Source: an uncultured Phycisphaerales bacterium
Lineage (GTDB): Bacteria; Planctomycetota; Phycisphaerae; UBA1845; CAIVHJ01
Assembly: GCA_903905665.1 (NCBI GenBank)
Contig: CAIVHJ010000240.1
Span: 1-10,216, forward strand
DNA: 10,216 bases
Reading direction: 5' to 3'
The notes under the pieces were generated by a model. It searched no databases. It had not been told where the DNA came from and was given only the letters and a program-made list of their open reading frames with translations. Position numbers and translations under genes: made by a program. Every line of letters starts with the position of its first letter. Positions within the stretch are counted from its first letter, which is position 1. This document shows positions 1 to 6,392 of this stretch, one piece after another.

Positions 1-1544
1 GCAACATCAAAAACGTCTGGTGGCACGACATGGTGACCAACCCGCCCGTGGGCCCCGACGGTCACGACGTCTCTATGGTCGGCGTCGATTGCTCCATCAT
101 CATGAACCCAAAAGTATGGGAAGCCAGCGGCCACGCCACCGGATTCGCCGACCCGATGGTCGATTGTAAAGAGTGCAAGGCTCGCTTTCGCGCCGACCAG
201 GTGATAGTAGTTGACGTCTACGCCGGCGATACTTATCTATCCAGCGAGAGTGTTGAGGCAAGTTCCTCCGCAGATCCATCAGTCGAGGAATACCGAAAGC
301 GAGCAGAGTTCGTTGAGGCGGTGGCAGGAAGTACGGCAGACCCCGAATTGAAGAAAGGGGCCAAGAGATTCCGGCAAATGCTTCGCGATGCAGCTATCAA
401 CAACCAGAACCTGATTGATGATCTTGCGAGCGCGTGGGGCGGAAAAGTTGCGAGAGATGACATACCTAACAGACTGCGGTCCATCTCGCTCAACGTGCGT
501 CCCAGAAGGCTGCTCGACTCCGGACCGCCAAACGCGAGCGTGGCGTGCCCTCGATGCCATGCTGTCAATACGTTGACAGAGCCGCGTGCCTTTAATCTGA
601 TGTTCGAGACGTTCGTCGGTGCAGTGCAAGATGAGTCCGCTAAGGCCTACCTTCGCCCTGAAACTGCTCAGGGTATCTTCGCCAATTTCAAAAATGTGAT
701 GGACAGTAATCGGGTGAAGATTCCGTTTGGGATTGCGCAGGTGGGCAAGGCGTTTCGCAATGAGATCAACCCGCGGAATTATACGTTCCGGTCGCGGGAG
801 TTCGAACAGATGGAGATCGAGTTTTTCTGTCATCCGAACGAGTCGATGAAATGGTATGAATTCTGGCGCGACGTACGCATCAAATGGTACGAAAGTCTCG
901 GCATCAAGAGCGCCAACCTCCGACCGCGACAACAGGGAGCAGAGGAACTGGCCCACTATTCCAAAGCGTGCACCGACATCGAATACCTCTTCCCGTTCGC
1001 TGACGAACCGCAGGAACTCGAAGGCGTCGCTCATCGAGGCAGTTTCGACCTCAACCAGCACGGCAAATTTTCCAAGGGCAAAGAAGACGCGTTCGCCGTC
1101 GTCGATGACGATACGCACGAGCGGTTCGTGCCCCACGTGATCGAACCGTCCGCCGGCGCCGATCGCTTCACGCTGGCGGTTTTGTGCGAAGCCTACACGG
1201 TCGATGAATCGCGTCCGAGCCCGGAGTTTTTACGATTCCATCCGCGACTCGCGCCGATCAAAGCGGCGGTCTTTCCGCTCGTCAACAAAGACGGAATGCC
1301 CGAAGTGGCGGAACCGATCCATCGTGAAATCAAAAAGCATTACCTCTGCCAATACGACGCCAAACAATCCATCGGCAAGCGTTACGCCCGAATGGACGAA
1401 GCCGGCACGCCGTACTGCTTCACCATCGACGGACAGACGTTGCAGGACGGGACCGTCACCGTCCGCGACCGCGACACCGGCGCACAGGAACGAATCCACA
1501 AGGACCGTTGTCTGGAGTATCTCCATGACCACCTGCGATTGTGA
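1..1544 (+). CDS. glyQS: Glycyl-tRNA synthetase, single-chain (alpha2) type, 5'-partial
   Basis: This class II aminoacyl-tRNA synthetase charges tRNA-Gly with glycine in the cytoplasm, using ATP. The frame is open from base 3, before the first ATG at 30, and already reads NIKNVWWHDM, a conserved GlyRS block. The true start is therefore off the left edge and perhaps 50-60 residues are missing. Visible landmarks are the block MNPKVWEASGH at about 105-137, motif 2 (FRNEINPRNYTFRSREFEQM) from 753, motif 3 (EPSAGADRFTLAVL) near 1143-1184, and a C-terminal anticodon-binding domain from about 1240 to the TGA at 1542-1544. Two Cys pairs, CKEC (165-176) and CPRC (546-557), flank an insertion of roughly 115 residues with no recognised motif. 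Insertions between these blocks occur in this family. The last 20 bases overlap the next gene. This is the homodimeric enzyme, not the GlyQ/GlyS two-subunit form. The identification is secure. Confidence 0.97.
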   Translation, partial: NIKNVWWHDMVTNPPVGPDGHDVSMVGVDCSIIMNPKVWEASGHATGFADPMVDCKECKARFRADQVIVVDVYAGDTYLSSESVEASSSADPSVEEYRKRAEFVEAVAGSTADPELKKGAKRFRQMLRDAAINNQNLIDDLASAWGGKVARDDIPNRLRSISLNVRPRRLLDSGPPNASVACPRCHAVNTLTEPRAFNLMFETFVGAVQDESAKAYLRPETAQGIFANFKNVMDSNRVKIPFGIAQVGKAFRNEINPRNYTFRSREFEQMEIEFFCHPNESMKWYEFWRDVRIKWYESLGIKSANLRPRQQGAEELAHYSKACTDIEYLFPFADEPQELEGVAHRGSFDLNQHGKFSKGKEDAFAVVDDDTHERFVPHVIEPSAGADRFTLAVLCEAYTVDESRPSPEFLRFHPRLAPIKAAVFPLVNKDGMPEVAEPIHREIKKHYLCQYDAKQSIGKRYARMDEAGTPYCFTIDGQTLQDGTVTVRDRDTGAQERIHKDRCLEYLHDHLRL

Positions 1545-1947
1545 CAAAACACCGTCGCAAAACGAACCCACGGCTCCGCCGACGCATCCTGTTGCGATCG
1601 GCGAAGCGGCCGTCCGCCAATCAAGATTCGGTATCGTGTCATGTGCGGTTGGAATCGTTGCCGTGTTGTTGATGGCGGGTTCGGTTTTGCTGGCCTATCT
1701 CCATGATCGCCATCTACTGGGGAATCAGTACTCCGAAGACATCGGGTTCGGAATTCTGCTTTTGGGAGGGGTTTTGGGGGGACTTACGCTGAGTGTGCTT
1801 GGGACCGGTTTTGCGCTACTCGGTTGTGTGGAGCAAAATCGTCGCAGATCGTTCGCCGTGGCGGGGTTGATTTTGAATTTGTTGATTTTAGTCGGCGTGG
1901 GTGCCGCCATCGGATATGGAATGTGGGTCAAACACGCATCGCCGTGA
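1525..1947 (+). CDS. Small three-helix membrane protein of unknown function
   Basis: A 140-residue protein begins at the ATG inside the last codons of the glycyl-tRNA synthetase gene, in another frame, and ends at TGA 1945-1947. The same frame stays open upstream, but that part lies wholly inside the synthetase gene, is Arg/Ser-rich and looks like shadow, so I chose the start MTTCDCDKTP. Residues 1-33 form a soluble N-terminus with Pro and two Cys. Three hydrophobic, Gly-rich segments follow at about 35-59, 73-101 and 109-132, with the basic patch QNRRR between the last two. The layout resembles small DUF4190-type membrane proteins, but I did not find a diagnostic motif, so no function is assigned. 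The 20-base overlap suggests translational coupling to the synthetase. No separate Shine-Dalgarno site is obvious. Confidence 0.72.
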   Translation: MTTCDCDKTPSQNEPTAPPTHPVAIGEAAVRQSRFGIVSCAVGIVAVLLMAGSVLLAYLHDRHLLGNQYSEDIGFGILLLGGVLGGLTLSVLGTGFALLGCVEQNRRRSFAVAGLILNLLILVGVGAAIGYGMWVKHASP

Positions 1948-1968
1948 TTGGGGCGCTTCAGGAATTTC

Positions 1969-3096
1969 TCAACCTTGCGTCGTCGGCTGGTCGGGGCGGA
2001 CTCCCTTGCGAACCAGAATCACGCACCACGCGAGCATCCCGATCATGACGACAAAGAAGATCAAGAATACAAGAAATCCACCGACGCCGAAAGCCTTCTC
2101 GTGCAGCGGATAAAACTGCGCGACGTCTCTGGCGCCGCGATGAACCATTTCACCGAGTCGCACAGCCTCTCGAACCACGGTCATGCCGGCGATCGTGACC
2201 AGTGCACCCAGCGATGCTCCGATCAGATAGCGCACGTCCAGCGCGGTTTCCTGTCGCTGCTGCAACCAGGCGTACGCCTGCAATCCCACACCGGCTACGG
2301 CAAGCAGGAAATACAACCAAGTCATCCAGCCGAAAAAATACCTGCGAATTGGCGACCCGGCAAAAACACCGTAAACGATACCCGCGACCAGCGCCAAGGC
2401 CAGTCCGCCCAATGCGAGATGCGCCGATCTCTCGATATCGCGCGAGGGGATTTCACAACCGCGTCGCTGGGAATACCACAACTGCCACGAGACCATCACG
2501 ACCATCGTGGGAATCGAACCGGCCAACCACAGTGCCAGTCGCGGAATCAACTCCGGCGCAAAGAAGACCATTCGTTTCTCGCCGTAAAACCGGCCCCAGA
2601 ACGAATCGGATTGAATACTCAGCAGATGGTTTTCGGTCCACGAATAGGCGGTGAATGCGAAGCACAGAAACGCCCCGACCACCACGACGCGGCGCCAGAA
2701 TCCCGACCGTCGCGCCATGAAGTCGCTTCGCATCAAATAGATCAAATAAAACCCGACGATCAAAACCGGCAAGATCGACATCCAGCGGTGAAACAGCAGC
2801 AGATTGGCAGTATAGAATTCCTGCTGATACAGAATCTGAATGAACAGCAGCGGAGCGACGCCGGCGGTGATGGCGGCGCTGACGGCGAACGGCATCCAGT
2901 CCTTCAATACGAGCGCCATCGGCCCCTGATCCCGGCGGAGGGCTGGTCCACCGGTGAACAGGTGAGCCCACACCAGATACGCCGTTCCCGCAAACACGTA
3001 GTTCATGAACACAACGTGGATCACCAGCGTCAATATATAGAAGAACAGATAAAACTCTGTCGCCAACGGGAATCCAAATGGAAACAACGTGTTCAT
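1969..3096 (-). CDS. Polytopic membrane protein, probable partner subunit of the bd-like oxidase
   Basis: A 375-residue integral membrane protein with about nine hydrophobic segments, roughly at residues 10-45 (possibly two helices), 68-90, 98-124, 137-155, 184-208, 228-248, 256-280, 290-312 and 338-362. Its ATG (3096-3094) directly follows the TAA (3099-3097) of the CydA-like gene, so the two are almost certainly co-transcribed and translationally coupled. A weak GAGGG lies just upstream. A second membrane subunit is expected for a bd-type complex, and position and topology fit that. I cannot see the usual CydB motifs, and there is no CxxCH. His and Trp residues occur near membrane segments (for example LLFHRWMSILP at about 99-109), but I cannot assign them as ligands. 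It may be a diverged CydB-like or CydA-paralogous subunit. The gene ends at TGA 1971-1969, 21 bases from the stop of the convergent small membrane gene, with no terminator visible between them. Confidence 0.8.
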   Translation of the reverse strand: MNTLFPFGFPLATEFYLFFYILTLVIHVVFMNYVFAGTAYLVWAHLFTGGPALRRDQGPMALVLKDWMPFAVSAAITAGVAPLLFIQILYQQEFYTANLLLFHRWMSILPVLIVGFYLIYLMRSDFMARRSGFWRRVVVVGAFLCFAFTAYSWTENHLLSIQSDSFWGRFYGEKRMVFFAPELIPRLALWLAGSIPTMVVMVSWQLWYSQRRGCEIPSRDIERSAHLALGGLALALVAGIVYGVFAGSPIRRYFFGWMTWLYFLLAVAGVGLQAYAWLQQRQETALDVRYLIGASLGALVTIAGMTVVREAVRLGEMVHRGARDVAQFYPLHEKAFGVGGFLVFLIFFVVMIGMLAWCVILVRKGVRPDQPTTQG

Positions 3097-4521
3097 TTAT
3101 TGACCCTCCCGATCGACCCGCATCAAGCCGAGGTTCTGGGCGGATTGCGTTCCGGCTTCATTGATCCAGCTTCCAATTCGCAGGTAAGCGGTCCGATCCT
3201 GTGTTGTTTCGGACCAACTCATGGGCCGGCCCGCCGCCTCCCATGACAACCACTGAACCAATCCTTCCAGTTCGGCGGCATTGCCGGAGAAGGGCGGCAT
3301 GAACGGCTTGGTGTGTTGCAATTTGGCGATGTTCATCTGCTTCTGCGGGGTCGTCCACGTTTGAGCCAGAAATACCACGCTGTTGGCGCCGGTAACGGTG
3401 TGGCACACGCTGCATTGAAACCGATAAACCTTCGCGCCCAGCCGAACCTGATCGTTGGGATACTGACCCGAATCGCGCATCGGATAAGGATCATTCGTGA
3501 CCGAGCCGGTCCTTCTCAGTTCGGCAACTTCCCGTTCGGTGATCGAGTTGGAGAACAATTCCATGCGGACGGTGTAGGGTTTTCGCGTGCCTTCCCGAAC
3601 GAACTCGCCGCCTCCGCTCGCCACAAACGCCAGAAAACACAACACCGTCGCCGTCAGCCCGTCGATGTAAAGTTTCTGTCCGATCAACCCGATCAGAGCA
3701 TACAATCCGACGATCAGCGTGCATCCGCCGGCGATTGCGGCGAACATCGTCATGGCTGCGCTGCCGCCCATGACCCATTCACGACTGTCCGCCGGAATCG
3801 ACATCAAATACCAAACACCCAGAGGCAACAACAAAATCATCGGTCCCAGGAAATGCGACGCCCGGTTAATCAGTTCTCGCCTTCGTTCCCGATCCAGATC
3901 ACGCATTGTATTGATGACGATGCAGGCGATCAGACCCGCGACGGTCATCGAGGTTATGGTTCTAAACAGCAGCGACGGCCAGAAACTCGGATTGAAGAAA
4001 CCCGACCAGACGTTGTGATCTTTCAGCCATCCGTCGGGGGTGAGTTGCCACGACAGAATTCCGTTGATCCAAAACAAACTTCCCCACGCCGCCACGGAAT
4101 AAAGCACCAGCAGGATCATCCGGGAACGATCCGCCAGAAATCGTCCGTAACGATAGAAGGCATAACCCGATACGACCTCGACGCAGAAAAACGCCCATTC
4201 GGTGGCCCAAAGCCAGTGGAATTCGTCGATCATCAGACCGATGGTTCTGGCGCCGACCTGAATCGAGGTGAACCACATGGCTACGCCGGTCAGCGCACCG
4301 ACGACGAAGCTCAACAGAATCAGCCAGGCAAAATAACTGTCGAGAAATCGCCGGGCGAGGGCGCTTCGACCGGTCTGCGCCAACCATTGGAAATAGCACA
4401 TCAACATTCCGCCGCCGATGGCGAACTGGGCCAGAAAAACATGAAAGATACCCAGCCCTCCAATGACCATTCCTTTCATGGCGGGATCAAAATCGTTGAT
4501 CGGATAATACGGAAGGGACAT
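3097..4521 (-). CDS. CydA-like bd-superfamily oxidase subunit fused to a C-terminal cytochrome c domain
   Basis: A 474-residue protein starting at MSLPYYPIND. AGGAG lies 8 bases upstream of this ATG, which favours it over an in-frame ATG 14 codons earlier. Residues 15-310 hold about seven to eight membrane helices with CydA-like sequence. By eye, H27 (FHVFLAQFAIG) matches E. coli CydA H19. VGALTGVAMWF (74-84) and the EWAFFCVE block (108-115) match the conserved VTG and acidic helices. E310-G-T-R-K-P-Y316 aligns with E445-YGRQPW of CydA. Where E. coli has the heme b558 ligand H186, this protein has R187, and there is no long Q-loop. A cytochrome c domain follows, with heme motif CSVCH (370-374) and likely Met ligand M408 in KPFMPPFSG. 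Published phylogenetic work on the bd superfamily (Murali and co-workers) describes families without the quinol site; this resembles a cytochrome-c-type one. The likely role is membrane oxygen reduction with electrons from cytochrome c. The fold is confident, the electron donor is inferred. Confidence 0.85.
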   Translation of the reverse strand: MSLPYYPINDFDPAMKGMVIGGLGIFHVFLAQFAIGGGMLMCYFQWLAQTGRSALARRFLDSYFAWLILLSFVVGALTGVAMWFTSIQVGARTIGLMIDEFHWLWATEWAFFCVEVVSGYAFYRYGRFLADRSRMILLVLYSVAAWGSLFWINGILSWQLTPDGWLKDHNVWSGFFNPSFWPSLLFRTITSMTVAGLIACIVINTMRDLDRERRRELINRASHFLGPMILLLPLGVWYLMSIPADSREWVMGGSAAMTMFAAIAGGCTLIVGLYALIGLIGQKLYIDGLTATVLCFLAFVASGGGEFVREGTRKPYTVRMELFSNSITEREVAELRRTGSVTNDPYPMRDSGQYPNDQVRLGAKVYRFQCSVCHTVTGANSVVFLAQTWTTPQKQMNIAKLQHTKPFMPPFSGNAAELEGLVQWLSWEAAGRPMSWSETTQDRTAYLRIGSWINEAGTQSAQNLGLMRVDREGQ

Positions 4522-4616
4522 CGGTGTCACTCCTGAACATATGCTGCACGGAGAGAGGATCAAGAAAGACCCTCCCCCAACCCATCCCTTTCAGGGCGGG
4601 GAGTATCGGAGCCGAA
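4522..4616 (-). promoter_or_regulatory. Gap between phosphomannomutase and oxidase genes: leader with AGGAG site and GC-rich hairpin
   Basis: These 95 bases separate the TAG of the phosphomannomutase gene (4619-4617) from the ATG of the CydA-like gene. On the - strand they end in AGGAG followed by TGACACCG and the ATG, a good ribosome binding site. Further upstream lies a C/G-rich stretch (4570-4605) with an imperfect hairpin: CCCT (4586-4589) pairs with AGGG (4593-4596) around a 3-base loop, and CCC (4581-4583) pairs with GGG further out. There is no T-run after it, so it is not a canonical intrinsic terminator. I see no convincing -35/-10 pair. The oxidase operon may have its own promoter here or be read through from upstream. 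Confidence 0.45.
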
Positions 4617-6197
4617 CTAATGGTCCGTCGGTTGGCCGAGTTCGCGTGACAGGGCAGCCAACTGGGTTTCCAGAAGTTCCGCCGTGTTCGCCTCCAGATT
4701 CAAGCGAAGCAGCGGTTCGGTGTTGGACTTGCGGACATTGAACCACCAGTCGGGATACTGAACCGTGATGCCGTCGAGATAATCCACCTTGGCACTGGGA
4801 TGCATTTCGGCCAGATGACGAATCGTGACATCGGCCTGATTATTGATGAAATTGCGTTCGCCGCTGGAGTGGTATTTTCGGTACGGCGCGATCCAGTCGC
4901 TCAAAGGTTTGGAAGACTGCGACAGTATGTTGAGTACGTGAACGAACGCCACCATCGCCGAATCGCAATACCAGTTGTCTTTGAAATAGAAATGGCCCGA
5001 CAATTCGCCCCCGAAAACCGCCTTGGCATCGGCGAGCGTTTTCTTCATGAAGGCATGGCCCACCCGCGACCGCATCGGCCGTCCGCCCAGCCGTTGAACC
5101 GTTTCGGAAACAATGCGGGACGATCGCAGATCATAGACCACTGTCGCACCGGGATGCTGTAGTAGAAAATACTCCGCCAGCATCGCCGTCAACAAATCGC
5201 ACGGAATCACCTCGCCCTTTTCATCCACCAACATGCAGCGGTCGGCGTCTCCGTCAAACGCCACGCCGAGATCGGCGCCGGTTTTTCGGACCCGGTCGCG
5301 TGTCGGCTGAATGTTCGCGGGTACGAGGGGATTGGGATCATGGACAAACACTCCGGCATGCTCAAAATTCATCGGATCGATTTTGAGTTCGGGAATCGCC
5401 CCGAACAAAATCGGAAGCCATCGGCCCGCCATTCCGTTCGAAGCGTCCACTACCACCGTCAGTTTCCTGAGTGGTTTCAAAAATTCCTGCACAAACCGGC
5501 GATATGGTTCCGACAAATCGGTCTGTTCGATGTTGCCCTTTTGTTCGGCTTCATGACGGGCGGTGTTTTTGGCACTGAGTTTGATTTCGTTCAAACCCGT
5601 ATCCGAGCCGATCGGTTTACCACCCAGTCCACAAATCTTAAAACCGTTGTACTGCGCCGGGTTGTGGCTCGCCGTCGTCTGGATTCCCCCGCAACATTTC
5701 AGGTGGTTTACGGCAAAATACAATTGCGACGTGTCGATCTGTCCGATGTCCACCACGTCGGTTCCGCTCGACCGAATTCCGTCGATCAGGGCGGATGAAA
5801 GCGGCGGGCTGCTGAGCCGCATGTCGCGCCCGACCACCACACGGTTCATCTCCCGACGACTCCGATCGATCCCGCTCAAGCCCGCCCGAAGAAACGTTGC
5901 GGTGGAAAATCCGATCCGCCATGCCAAATCTTCGTTCAGCGGATCGGGATACTCCCCCCGAATGTCATAGGCCTTGAACACTTTGTCGATCATGGGTTCC
6001 GCAACCTCCTGAATGATCAGTCCCGGCGCCAGGATTCGTTGATGGGCCGGGCGGACTTTTTCGTCGTCGTTGAACGGGCAGCCGGGGCATTTGGGAAAAT
6101 TCCGACGCCTGCGCCCGAAACACACGGCATCCGAAATCCGGATTCGTTCTTCACCGGGACAGTACCGGAAATATTGCTCAATAGTTTGATCCGACAT
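4617..6197 (-). CDS. Phosphomannomutase/phosphoglucomutase with Cys-containing N-terminal extension
   Basis: This alpha-D-phosphohexomutase (ManB/AlgC type) interconverts hexose 6- and 1-phosphates, supplying sugar nucleotides for envelope polysaccharide. All four signatures are present, numbered from the upstream ATG: phosphoserine loop TASHNP (175-180, Ser177), metal loop DGDADR (315-320), sugar-specificity loop GELSGH (397-402) and phosphate-binding loop RKSNTEPLLR (489-498). Family members normally begin near M69 (MIDKVFKAYDIRGEYPDPL), giving about 458 residues. The frame stays open for 68 codons before that. The extension has Cys at 13, 26, 37 and 40 (the last two as CPGC) and a basic FGRRRR run, like a small zinc-binding module. 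Both starts have ribosome binding sites: AGGTGG 5 bases before the ATG at 6197, and AGGAGG 11 bases before the ATG at 5993. I favour the longer form, moderately. The enzyme identity is secure; mannose versus glucose preference cannot be told from sequence. Confidence 0.93.
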   Translation of the reverse strand: MSDQTIEQYFRYCPGEERIRISDAVCFGRRRRNFPKCPGCPFNDDEKVRPAHQRILAPGLIIQEVAEPMIDKVFKAYDIRGEYPDPLNEDLAWRIGFSTATFLRAGLSGIDRSRREMNRVVVGRDMRLSSPPLSSALIDGIRSSGTDVVDIGQIDTSQLYFAVNHLKCCGGIQTTASHNPAQYNGFKICGLGGKPIGSDTGLNEIKLSAKNTARHEAEQKGNIEQTDLSEPYRRFVQEFLKPLRKLTVVVDASNGMAGRWLPILFGAIPELKIDPMNFEHAGVFVHDPNPLVPANIQPTRDRVRKTGADLGVAFDGDADRCMLVDEKGEVIPCDLLTAMLAEYFLLQHPGATVVYDLRSSRIVSETVQRLGGRPMRSRVGHAFMKKTLADAKAVFGGELSGHFYFKDNWYCDSAMVAFVHVLNILSQSSKPLSDWIAPYRKYHSSGERNFINNQADVTIRHLAEMHPSAKVDYLDGITVQYPDWWFNVRKSNTEPLLRLNLEANTAELLETQLAALSRELGQPTDH

Positions 6198-6278
6198 GGC
6201 CCCACCTGCCGTTTCATCTGAGCCAGCCAGTCTATCAAAAAAACCGATCCACCACTACCCGAACCCCGATCTTTCGTC

Positions 6279-6307
6279 TTTCATTCTGAGAACATCCCTC
6301 ATATAAT
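6279..6307 (+). promoter_or_regulatory. Putative promoter of the TolC-family gene (TATAAT -10 box)
   Basis: A perfect TATAAT sits at 6302-6307 in the gap between the divergent phosphomannomutase and TolC-family genes. At 17-base spacing the -35 position (6279-6284) reads TTTCAT, which matches the consensus only in its first two bases, so the promoter would rely mainly on the -10 box. Transcription would begin near 6313-6315. The ATG at 6306 overlaps the box and so could not be the start codon, which supports a start at 6393. The rest of the gap (6198-6278) holds an A-run (6236-6243) and nothing else I recognise. Confidence 0.45.
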
Positions 6308-6392
6308 GCACCCCCAATACGGGGTCGTCCCGGCGCGGTATGTGCATCGACGTCTCGCCGGTATTGCATTCCGAGTACACCTGTTCAAACGG

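Noticed and set aside
180..545. Possible foreign insertion in the glycyl-tRNA synthetase between the two Cys pairs
   Set aside because: Hand-counted GC on sample lines (about 48-58%) gave no clear contrast, and insertions between these blocks are normal in this enzyme family.
279..1136. - strand open frame of 285 codons opposite the glycyl-tRNA synthetase
   Set aside because: It lies entirely opposite conserved synthetase motifs and has no recognisable family features.
1945..1971. Possible bidirectional terminator between the convergent membrane genes
   Set aside because: The 21-base gap has no stem with a T-run on either strand.
1948..3246. Long + strand open frame of 432 codons opposite the oxidase partner gene
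   Set aside because: The peptide is rich in Arg, His, Gln and Ser with no motif and spans the ends of two real genes on the other strand. It is an antisense shadow of high-GC coding sequence.
3313..4536. Long + strand open frame of 407 codons opposite the CydA-like gene
   Set aside because: It has low-complexity, hydrophilic Arg/His/Gln-rich content, and the opposite strand has clear heme motifs and membrane helices.
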